DNA of 64,000 nt from Rubrivirga marina. Its GTDB lineage: Bacteria; Bacteroidota; Rhodothermia; Rhodothermales; Rubricoccaceae. The stretch's first letter is position 1; each line of letters begins with the position of its first letter. A model generated the notes under the pieces. The model was not told the DNA's origin, did not search any database, and worked only from the letters and a program-made list of their open reading frames with translations. Of the stretch, positions 57,654-64,000 are shown one piece after another. Location of the stretch: assembly GCF_002283365.1 (NCBI RefSeq), contig NZ_MQWD01000001.1, positions 2,217,665 through 2,281,664 on the forward strand, given 5' to 3'. Both the position numbers and the translations under genes were made by a program.

Positions 57654-59189
57654 TCAGTCCTTCCGCTTCCACTGGGGGCCGGACGGCGTGTCCATGACGT
57701 CCACGCCGAGCGCGTCGAGTTCGTCGCGGATGGCGTCGGCGCGGGCCCAGTCCTTGGCGGCGCGGGCCTCCGTCCGCTGGATGAGGAGCGCCTCGACCTG
57801 GGCCGCCAGTCCGTCGTCCTCGGGGGCGGCCTCGTCGGCCGCGCCCGTCCCCACGATGCCGAGGAGCGCCTCCACGTGGTCTAGGAACGCGCGGGCGGTG
57901 CGAGCGGACGCGCCGGACAGCGGCTCGGCCCGGTGGGCCTTGAGGACGTCGCCGGCCCCGCGGAGCGCTGCTGCGAGCGCGACCGGCGTGTTGAGGTCGT
58001 CGGCCATGGCTGCCAGGGCCTCGCCGTACGCTACGTCGAGTGGCCCGGCGAGGACGTCGTCGCCGGGCCGACCGGCGTCGAGCGCGTCGCGGACGGCGGC
58101 GTCGGCGTCGACGTACCGCTGGCGATTTTTCTGGGCGTCGGAGAGCGTCTTGCGGGTGAGGTTGAACGGCTTGGCGTAGTGACCCGAGATCAGCGCGAGG
58201 CGGAGCGCGAGCGGGTCGAGCGGGGCGCCCCAGTCCTCCCGCCCGCCGTCCTCCGGGGCGAGCGTCAGGTCGCGGACGGTCAGGAAGTTGCCCTTCGACT
58301 TCGACATCTTCTCGCCCTCGACCTGGAGGAACCGCGTGTGCATCCAGTAGCGCGAGAACGGCTGGCCCGTGAGCGCCTCGGCCTGGGCGATCTCGCACTC
58401 GTGGTGCGGGAACCGGAGGTCCTCGCCGCCGCCGTGGAGGTCGATCGTCTCGCCGAGGTACTTCTGGGCCATCACCGAGCACTCGAGGTGCCAGCCGGGG
58501 AAGCCCCACCCGTACGGCGAGAACCACTGCATGAGGTGCCCCGGGTCCTTCTTCCACAGGGCGAAGTCGCGCGGGTCCCGCTTGGCGTCGTCGCGGACGA
58601 CCTCGCGGGTGCCCTCCACGAGCGTGTCGGCGTCGCGGTTGCCGCTGAGCTTGCCGTAGTCGGGGAAGCTCGGGACGTGGAAGTAGACGCCGTCGTCGGT
58701 CTCGTAGGCGTGGCCGCGCTCGACGAGCCCCTCGACCGCCTCGATCTGCTCGCGAAGGTGTTCGGTCGCGCGGGGGCGGACGTTCGGCTCGAGCAGGTTC
58801 AGGGCGTGCCAGTCCTCGACGAGGGCCGCCGTGTAGTGCCGCGCGAGGTCCCACACGGTCTCGAACTGTTCGCCCTCCTTCGACGCCAGCGCCTTGGCCA
58901 TCTTGTCCTCGCCGGCCCCGTCGGCCACGTCGTCCTCGGTGAGGTGGCCCACGTCGGTCACGTTCGAGACGTAGCGGACGGCCCAGCCCAGCGCGGCGGC
59001 CGTCCGGACCACGAGGTCGGCCGTGAGGAACGTCCGGAAGTTGCCGATGTGGGCGTAGCTGTAGACCGTCGGGCCGCAGCTGTAGAACCGGAGGAGCGGC
59101 CGGCCGTCGGGCGCGGTGGCGACCGGCTCGACGGCCTCGACGGACCGGGAGAGCGTGTTCGTCAGGCGGAGGGGCGGCGTCTCGGACAT
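57654..59189 (-). CDS. cysS: Cysteinyl-tRNA synthetase
   Basis: Class I synthetase of 511 residues charging tRNA-Cys. HIGH-like motif in [19 protein letters not shown] with the zinc-ligand Cys, the zinc-site region [15 protein letters not shown] with [20 protein letters not shown], and KMSKS in [14 protein letters not shown]. The ATG at 59189 follows a TAGCTTGA box by 20 bases; the frame upstream is non-coding. Confidence 0.96.
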   Translation of the reverse strand: MSETPPLRLTNTLSRSVEAVEPVATAPDGRPLLRFYSCGPTVYSYAHIGNFRTFLTADLVVRTAAALGWAVRYVSNVTDVGHLTEDDVADGAGEDKMAKALASKEGEQFETVWDLARHYTAALVEDWHALNLLEPNVRPRATEHLREQIEAVEGLVERGHAYETDDGVYFHVPSFPDYGKLSGNRDADTLVEGTREVVRDDAKRDPRDFALWKKDPGHLMQWFSPYGWGFPGWHLECSVMAQKYLGETIDLHGGGEDLRFPHHECEIAQAEALTGQPFSRYWMHTRFLQVEGEKMSKSKGNFLTVRDLTLAPEDGGREDWGAPLDPLALRLALISGHYAKPFNLTRKTLSDAQKNRQRYVDADAAVRDALDAGRPGDDVLAGPLDVAYGEALAAMADDLNTPVALAAALRGAGDVLKAHRAEPLSGASARTARAFLDHVEALLGIVGTGAADEAAPEDDGLAAQVEALLIQRTEARAAKDWARADAIRDELDALGVDVMDTPSGPQWKRKD

Positions 59190-59209
59190 GGGGCGGGGGG
59201 GAGGGGGCG

Positions 59210-59217
59210 TCAAGCTA
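59210..59217 (-). promoter_or_regulatory. TAGCTTGA -7-type box of cysS
   Basis: Minus-strand GGTAGCTTGAC, ending 20 bases before the cysS ATG. Identical over 11 bases to the box before idh at 27778-27788. Confidence 0.5.
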
Positions 59218-59407
59218 CCGGGCGTCCGACCCTCGGGGTCCCGCTTCCGAATCGAGACGGCCCGGGGAGTGCGGGTGGCCACCGGAACAGAGGGGCAGGG
59301 CTCAGATGTGGCAGATCGTGTTTTCTTCGGTCCTCTACGGGATCGATCGGGCCACGTGAGCTCTCGTTGGTCGTCGGAATGCCTGTCGTGCTTGTCGGAA
59401 GCGTCGT

Positions 59408-59826
59408 GTGGGCGTACCGCGACGCCGTGTGGTAGGGGCTGGCGTCGTCGTGGCCGCGTTCGTGGCGCTGGGAGCGTGGTCGCTCCGACCGCTCGACCGG
59501 GTCCGCAGGGTGCTCGTCGGGAACGTGGTCAAGCTCACCGAGGCGGGCGGGTGCGGGTTGCGGTCGCGACGGAGGCGGGCGCGGTGTCCGTCGAGGTGGC
59601 GGACACCGGCGTCGGGGTTCGGGCGGTGTGTCGCCCTCACCTGTTCGAGCCTTTCGGCTAGCCGTCTGAGGGAGACGGCCGGAAATACGCAGGCGCCGGC
59701 CTCGACCTCACGGTCGCCAAGCTTCTCGTCGACTGGATAGGCCGCGAGCTCACAGTTGTGAGCGCCGAGGGAGGGGAGAGCCTATTCATGGCCTGGCTGC
59801 CTCCAGCCAGCCAGGGGCGCGCCTGA
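59408..59826 (+). pseudogene. Decayed histidine kinase fragment (HATPase domain)
   Basis: Pieces of a kinase ATPase domain in two frames: DRVRRVLVGNVVKLTEAG (N box, from about 59495, frame of 59408), then after a frameshift VRVAVATEAGAVSVEVADTG (G1 box) and LFEPFG, a TAG stop codon at 59659-59661, and in the same frame KYAGAGLDLTVAKLLVDWIG (G2 box) and VVSAEGGESLFMAWLPP up to the TGA at 59824. At least one frameshift and one nonsense codon; the stop falls where related kinases have a polar residue (FEPF-x-Q). Upstream hydrophobic pieces in a third frame near 59370-59435 may be remains of its membrane part. Confidence 0.72.
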
Positions 59827-59876
59827 CGGTGCACCGGGTGGGACCCCGGCCGCCGTCGCGTCGTCCCAGGGCCGCC

Positions 59877-60881
59877 ATGTCCGACACGCCCCCCGGCCTC
59901 CGCTACGTCGACGACGCCCGTCCGGGTCTCTCTCGCGTCCGCCGCGGGAGCGGGTTCTCGTACCACCGGCCCGACGGCTCGCTCGGATCCGACGAGACCC
60001 GCGACCGGATCGAGGCGCTGGCCATCCCGCCGGCGTGGGAGGACGTCTGGATCTGCTCGGCCTCCAACGGCCACCTCCAAGCGACGGGACGCGACGCCAG
60101 GGGCCGGAAGCAATACTGCTACCACGTCGATTGGGAGGCCCATCGCAATCGGCTGAAGTTCGACCGGATGGTCTCGTTTGGAGAGGCCCTGCCAGACATC
60201 CGGGCGCGTGTCGACGAGGACCTGAGGCGCCGCGGCCTCGGCCGCGAGACCGTCCTTGCTCTCTGCGTCCGGCTCCTCGACGAGACGCTCGTCCGCGTCG
60301 GAAACGAGCGGTACGCGACCGAGAACGGGTCGTACGGCCTGACGACGATCCGCGACAAGCACGTCTCGTTCGACGGGGCGGTGGTCCGGTTCGAGTTCGT
60401 CGGCAAGAGCGGGAAGACGCAGGCGTTGTCGCTGACGGACCGGCGTCTGGCGCGGCTCGTGAAGGCATGCCGGGACATCCCCGGCTACGACCTCTTCCAG
60501 TTCTACGACGAGTCCGGCCGCAAGCAGGACGTCGAGAGCGGCCACGTCAACGGGTACCTCCAGGAGACGACCGGCGAGCCGTTCACGGCCAAGGACTTCC
60601 GGACGTGGGGCGGGACGGTCGTGGCCGCGGAGGCCCTCGCGTCTCACGACGTCGTCGACGACGCCGACGCGCTCATCGTGCGGGCTGTGAAGGACACCGC
60701 GGCCGTGCTGGGCAACACGCCGGCCGTCTGCCGCCAGTACTACGTCCACCCCGACGTTCTCGACGCCTTCCGCGCGGGCGACCTCCGCGATCGCCTCCGG
60801 CGCCGGAACGCAGGCAACACGCCGGTCGGCCTCCGACCGCCCGAAGCCGCCGTGCTTGATCTGCTCCGGGACCGCTCGTGA
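59877..60881 (+). CDS. DNA topoisomerase IB (poxvirus-like)
   Basis: Relaxes supercoils through a 3'-phosphotyrosine intermediate. 334 residues. N-terminal part GSGFSYHRPDGSLGSDETRD and IPPAWEDVWICSASNGHLQA; catalytic Arg/Lys region LVRVGNERYATENGSYGLTT and FVGKSGKTQALSL; TAKDFRTWGGTV; and the active-site Tyr in CRQYYVHPDV. The ATG at 59877 begins the family-like sequence. Bacterial TopIB genes are patchy and thought to spread by transfer; codon use here looks like the neighbours. Confidence 0.92.
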   Translation: MSDTPPGLRYVDDARPGLSRVRRGSGFSYHRPDGSLGSDETRDRIEALAIPPAWEDVWICSASNGHLQATGRDARGRKQYCYHVDWEAHRNRLKFDRMVSFGEALPDIRARVDEDLRRRGLGRETVLALCVRLLDETLVRVGNERYATENGSYGLTTIRDKHVSFDGAVVRFEFVGKSGKTQALSLTDRRLARLVKACRDIPGYDLFQFYDESGRKQDVESGHVNGYLQETTGEPFTAKDFRTWGGTVVAAEALASHDVVDDADALIVRAVKDTAAVLGNTPAVCRQYYVHPDVLDAFRAGDLRDRLRRRNAGNTPVGLRPPEAAVLDLLRDRS

Positions 60882-60884
60882 CGT

Positions 60885-60906
60885 TCAGCGGAGGCGCCTC
60901 CGCTGA
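60885..60906. terminator. Perfect 22-base palindrome after topoisomerase IB
   Basis: TCAGCGGAGGC and its exact reverse complement, 3 bases after the stop codon. No U-run. The rest of the gap 60907-61164 has no gene; it contains the 10-base direct repeat GAATCCTGCG (60978 and 61096) and a GTGGAC...GTCCAC inverted pair (61110-61148) in the leader of the next gene. Confidence 0.5.
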
Positions 60907-61164
60907 GCGCCTCTGCTGCGGGGGAGAAAACGCACCGCCGGGGGGTAGAACGGGACGGTGTGATCCGGGGGCGGCCTGAATCCTGCGCCCGAGTACCGGT
61001 CGATCAACGGGCGTCCTCCGTCACGTTGCGGGCACACACACGACGTTGGAAGCCAGGAGGGTGGCCCGCTCCGACTCGGCATGCAGGCGGGGCACGAATC
61101 CTGCGGGGTGTGGACAAGCGAGGCCCGCAGGCGTCCTCTCTCGTCCACAACTCCGCACCCGACC

Positions 61165-61629
61165 ATGGGCCAGCAGCAACTCCTCCTCCTTGTTCTCGGC
61201 ATCGTCATCGTCGGCCTCGCCGTCGTGATCGGCATTCAGGCGTTCAGCGAGAACAAGACGAACTCCACCACCGACGCGATGAACAACGAAATCGTCCGGA
61301 TCGCGTCAGACATCCAGACGTGGTCGCTCAAGCCGCAGGCGTTCGGCGGGCCCGTCGGGGAGTCCGGCTTCGAGGAGGTGACGTTTTCCGACCTCGGCTA
61401 CGGGCTGACGACGTGGGACGGCGACGCCTCCGCCTACTCGACCCTGACGGCGCACTATCGGATCGCTGCGGGCTCGCCGGACTGCGTCGCGGTCCAGGCC
61501 ATCAGCAACGACGGCGTTACCGGGGGGACCTCGAACGGGAACGCGTCGGCCGCGCTCATGAGCGTTCGGGTCACAGGGGCGGACCCGGACGACATCGAGT
61601 ACGTCGGGGGGGAGCACGTGACCTGCTAG
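61165..61629 (+). CDS. Pilin-like/single-helix membrane protein, 154 aa
   Basis: Starts MGQQQLLLLVLGIVIVGLA: a long N-terminal hydrophobic helix with no leader, followed by an extended helix (ENKTNSTTDAMNNEIVRIAS) and a small globular domain. The MGQQQLLL start is, in my experience, typical of pilin-like proteins of Rhodothermota and Balneolota, though there is no prepilin-peptidase cleavage motif (G|xxxxE) at the start. One Cys pair (PDCVAV and the terminal VTC) could form a disulphide. Function unknown. Confidence 0.65.
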   Translation: MGQQQLLLLVLGIVIVGLAVVIGIQAFSENKTNSTTDAMNNEIVRIASDIQTWSLKPQAFGGPVGESGFEEVTFSDLGYGLTTWDGDASAYSTLTAHYRIAAGSPDCVAVQAISNDGVTGGTSNGNASAALMSVRVTGADPDDIEYVGGEHVTC

Positions 61630-61660
61630 GTCGGCCTCGGCACCGAGGCGGCCGGGGTCA
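61629..61660. repeat. RLGAEA palindromic repeat, copy 17
   Basis: GGTCGGCCTCGGCACC followed by GAGGCGGCCGGGGTCA, filling the whole gap between two convergent genes: its first base is the last base of one stop codon and its last three are the stop codon of the other. Confidence 0.85.
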
Positions 61661-62929
61661 GGTTCCGGTCGACGTGAAGTCCCAGAGCGAGCGCTCGGCG
61701 CGGACGGTCGAGAGCAGTCGCTGCACCGCGCGGTACGAGTCGAAGCTTGTCGGGCCGGCGTCGGCCGTGACCCAGACGACGGTGAACGCGAGCGTCTCGC
61801 CGGCGCCGAGCGCGACCGGGCCGGCCGAGAGGAGCTGGCGGACGTCGGCGCCGACAAAGACGCCGTCCTCGTCGCGGCCGTCGAGCCAGCCCGTCTGGCC
61901 AAACGGGTCATCGTCGAATGCGAACCGCGACGGCTGGCCCGTCGTCGGGTCGATCATCGGGTCGCCCGCGTAGGACAGCCCGTCGAGCGCGCGGACGGCC
62001 TCTGTCGCGGACGCGGGCCCCTGCCCGAAGCCCTCAGGATCCTGCCACGTGTAGCGGCGGAGGATCCGATGGGAGAGGAGCGGGAGGTCGAGGAAGGTCG
62101 TCCCGGAGACCCAGGTCGAGCTATTCGTGATGCCGTCGTCGTCGGTGAACGGGAGCTGGTACACGTAGCTCAGGCCGGTTGCGGAGTCGAAGCCCACAGC
62201 GTCTTTGCCGTAGGCCGCGTAGCCCACATTCTCATAGGGGCCGGGCGACTCGGTGTCGGAGAACGTGCCGACGCGGAGGTCGGAGATCGGCGCGCTCCCC
62301 TCATTCGTCACCTCGTAGCGGACGAATACGGCGCCCGCCAGGTCGGCGCGGCGGTAGCGGTACGCCGCCACGTTCATGCGGAGGCCCCGGAGCGGGTCGG
62401 CGTAGCGGCCGGCCCACTGGCCTTCTCCGCCCGCGAATGGATTGGCCTCGGAGCAGAACGAGCCCCAGAGCATCTGGTCGCCGTAGACGCGCGGGCTCCC
62501 GTCCGCCTCGGTCGGTGCGCCAAGGTCGCGGGGCCACGCCTCCGTGTCGGTGTACGTCGTGTCGGCATCGAGGGCGAACACGCCCGTCGGGCCGTCCCCG
62601 CAGTCCGTCGTGAAGTTGCTCTCCCAGTAGACGATGCTCGACCGCGTCATGCCGTCCTGCGTGCCGCCGAGCCACACGCCCGATCGGGAGGCGGAGAACG
62701 GCGAGAAGTCCGTGGGATGGTAGCCCAACGCCCGCCCGCCGAAAAGGCCGCCGTCGGGCTCGAGTCCGAGGACGGATCCGTCGAGGTCGACCGTGGCGAA
62801 CGGAGACTGGACGAGAAGCGGAGCGGTCACGTCGTCCGGCTGGGTCTCCGGGGGCGGGTCCGTGACCGGGTCCGCCGCATCGCAGGCGGCTAGCAGGACA
62901 ATCAGAAGGAGAGGGGCAACGCGCAGCAT
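61658..62929 (-). CDS. Large lipoprotein of unknown function, 423 aa
   Basis: Lipoprotein (LLIVLLAACDAA, Cys16). The start is the ATG at the signal peptide; the upstream 16 codons are dropped. The mature part has a beta-sandwich-like middle with FVRYEVTNEGSAPISDLRVGTFSDTE split around residues 200-225, then DAVGFDSATGLSYVYQLPF, of the sort found in Rhodothermota surface proteins that often carry T9SS tails; none is present here. Its stop codon is supplied by an RLGAEA repeat. Confidence 0.75.
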   Translation of the reverse strand: MLRVAPLLLIVLLAACDAADPVTDPPPETQPDDVTAPLLVQSPFATVDLDGSVLGLEPDGGLFGGRALGYHPTDFSPFSASRSGVWLGGTQDGMTRSSIVYWESNFTTDCGDGPTGVFALDADTTYTDTEAWPRDLGAPTEADGSPRVYGDQMLWGSFCSEANPFAGGEGQWAGRYADPLRGLRMNVAAYRYRRADLAGAVFVRYEVTNEGSAPISDLRVGTFSDTESPGPYENVGYAAYGKDAVGFDSATGLSYVYQLPFTDDDGITNSSTWVSGTTFLDLPLLSHRILRRYTWQDPEGFGQGPASATEAVRALDGLSYAGDPMIDPTTGQPSRFAFDDDPFGQTGWLDGRDEDGVFVGADVRQLLSAGPVALGAGETLAFTVVWVTADAGPTSFDSYRAVQRLLSTVRAERSLWDFTSTGT

Positions 62930-63034
62930 CGGGGCGGTGGGATCAGGCACCCGCAACCAACCCTCGCCGAGGCGCACGGGGAGAGAAATCCACCCGAACC
63001 GTCGGGGCGGAGCCCGAACGAGCCGCGAGCCCTG

Positions 63035-64000
63035 CTAAGCGGCTTCGGCCTCGGCGCCGAGGAGTGCCCGTGCGGCCCGCACGATCCCGTCTGGCCCGAT
63101 CCCGACCTCGTCGTGGAGCTGGCGCTGCGAGCCGTGCTCGATGAACCGGTCGGGCAGCCCGAGCCGCACGACCCGCGTCCCGTCGAGCGCGCCCGCGTCG
63201 GAGGCCCACTCGACGACGGCCGAGCCGGCCCCGCCGTCGCGGACCCCGTCCTCCACCGTGATCACGTGGGTGTGACGGCCGAACACCTCCGTCAGAAGTG
63301 CCGCGTCGATCGGCTTGACGAACCGGAGGTCGTAGTGGGCCGCCCGGACGCCGTCGGCGTCGAGCCGCTCGCAGGCCTCGACGGCGTACTGCCCGATGGA
63401 GCCGTAAGTCACGAACGCGAGGTCCGCGCCGTCGCGGATCTTCCGGCCCTTCCCGATGGGGATCGCCTCGAACCCGTCGCGGAGCGCCATCCCCGTCGCG
63501 GCCCCGCGCGGGTAGCGGACGGCGAATGGGCCGTCGTGCTGCAACGCCGTGTAGAGGAGGTCGCGGAGGTCCTGCTCGTCCATCGGTGCGGCGACGACCA
63601 TGTTCTGGACGGCCCGCATGTACGAGACGTCGAGCGCGCCGTGGTGCGTCGGTCCGTCGGCGCCGGCGACGCCGGCGCGGTCCATGCAGAAGACGACCGG
63701 GAGGTCCTGGAGCGCCACGTCGTGGACCACGCCGTCGTAGGCCCGCTGGAGGAACGTCGAGTAGATGGCGCAGAACGGGCGCATCCCCTGCGTCGCGAGG
63801 CCGGCGGCGAACACGACCGCGTGCATCTCCGCGATCCCGACGTCGAACGCCCGGTCCGGCATCTCGGCCATCATCTTGCCGAGGCTGGTCCCCGACGGCA
63901 TCGCGGCGGTCACGCCGACGACGCGGTCGTCCTGCTCCGCCAGTTCGATGAGCGCGTCGCCGAACACGTCCTGCCACTTGGGGGGCTTCGTGCCGGCCGG
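63035..64000 (-). CDS. dxs: 1-deoxy-D-xylulose-5-phosphate synthase, C-terminal part (cut by the window edge)
   Basis: Thiamine-dependent first enzyme of the MEP isoprenoid pathway. The visible 321 residues cover the pyrimidine-binding domain (DVGIAEMHAVVFAAGLATQGMRP, with the catalytic Glu, and DRAGVAGADGPTHHG) and the C-terminal domain (KPIDAALLTEVFGRHTHVITVEDG). The frame is open to the window end (preceded by KPPKWQDVFGDAL), so the N-terminal domain and start lie beyond 64000. The final residues LLGAEAEAA are encoded by an RLGAEA repeat. Confidence 0.93.
   Translation of the reverse strand, partial: PAGTKPPKWQDVFGDALIELAEQDDRVVGVTAAMPSGTSLGKMMAEMPDRAFDVGIAEMHAVVFAAGLATQGMRPFCAIYSTFLQRAYDGVVHDVALQDLPVVFCMDRAGVAGADGPTHHGALDVSYMRAVQNMVVAAPMDEQDLRDLLYTALQHDGPFAVRYPRGAATGMALRDGFEAIPIGKGRKIRDGADLAFVTYGSIGQYAVEACERLDADGVRAAHYDLRFVKPIDAALLTEVFGRHTHVITVEDGVRDGGAGSAVVEWASDAGALDGTRVVRLGLPDRFIEHGSQRQLHDEVGIGPDGIVRAARALLGAEAEAA
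63039..63065. repeat. RLGAEA palindromic repeat, copy 18, inside coding sequence
   Basis: GCGGCTTCGGCCTCGGCGCC followed by GAGGAG at the 3' end of dxs; minus-strand translation LLGAEAEAA then the stop codon. Confidence 0.65.

Overview
The window is very GC-rich chromosomal DNA from a free-living member of the Bacteroidota/Rhodothermota, most like the Rubricoccaceae (Rubrivirga/Rubricoccus). Evidence for this placement: a type IX secretion (T9SS) C-terminal sorting domain, Bacteroidota-specific small families (DUF4293, DUF4837, DUF2795, a DUF4296-like lipoprotein), choice-of-anchor B proteins, HprK with no visible PTS, many lipoproteins, almost no Shine-Dalgarno sequences, and promoters built on a TAnnTTTG-type -7 box rather than TATAAT. 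The genus is inference. Genes are dense, often overlapping by ATGA or TGATG, on both strands. No rRNA, tRNA, CRISPR, prophage or transposase gene was seen.

Layout. 1-4.4 kb: a truncated MoxR ATPase, hprK, an M23 peptidase and a DUF2795 protein. 4.1-10.2 kb: a hybrid histidine kinase, an RlmD-type methyltransferase, an M42 peptidase and a zinc-ribbon protein. 10.2-16.9 kb: a metal region with HmuY-like and CusF-like lipoproteins, an outer-membrane barrel, and a DtxR/MntR-type regulator heading a four-gene metal ABC transporter operon behind a double TTAG-N6-CTAA operator. 16.9-25.1 kb: SGNH and S12 hydrolases, a two-component operon whose probable operator recurs upstream of a neighbouring secreted-protein gene, and an S41 protease. 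25.3-27.6 kb: a TolQ/ExbD cluster closed by a strong terminator. 27.8-36.5 kb: isocitrate dehydrogenase, DUF4293, an EamA exporter, a GT2 glycosyltransferase, RecQ and two tandem choice-of-anchor B proteins.

36.5-49.4 kb (minus strand) is the centrepiece: a long trp transcription unit, trpL-trpE-orf156-trpS-trpG-trpD-trpC-trpF-trpB-GNAT-trpA-DUF4837, possibly continuing into hisG, an AtuA-like gene, a lipoprotein gene and an asparaginase-like gene. In front of trpE is a complete ribosome-mediated attenuator: a 25-codon leader peptide with Trp-Pro-Trp-Trp at codons 10-13, three alternative pairing segments and a U6 terminator. Tryptophanyl-tRNA synthetase (trpS) lies downstream of it. 49.4-64 kb: two paralogous L,D-transpeptidases, a possible papain-like cysteine peptidase, a TerC protein, an HhH-GPD protein, a lipoprotein nuclease/phosphatase, cysS, a decayed kinase fragment, topoisomerase IB, a pilin-like protein, a lipoprotein and the 3' part of dxs.

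Running through the window is a short palindromic repeat, core CGCCTCGGCGCCGAGGCG, about 20 copies, nearly always at gene 3' ends. It often touches or contains the stop codon, and in at least six genes it is translated as an Arg-Leu-Gly-Ala-Glu-Ala-like C-terminal tail. Because the core is a perfect palindrome it reads RLGAEA on both strands. Two palindromes of kinds I believe are widespread among bacteria (TGTCATCCTGAGC...GAAGGATCT and GTAGGGGCACACC) also occur once each.
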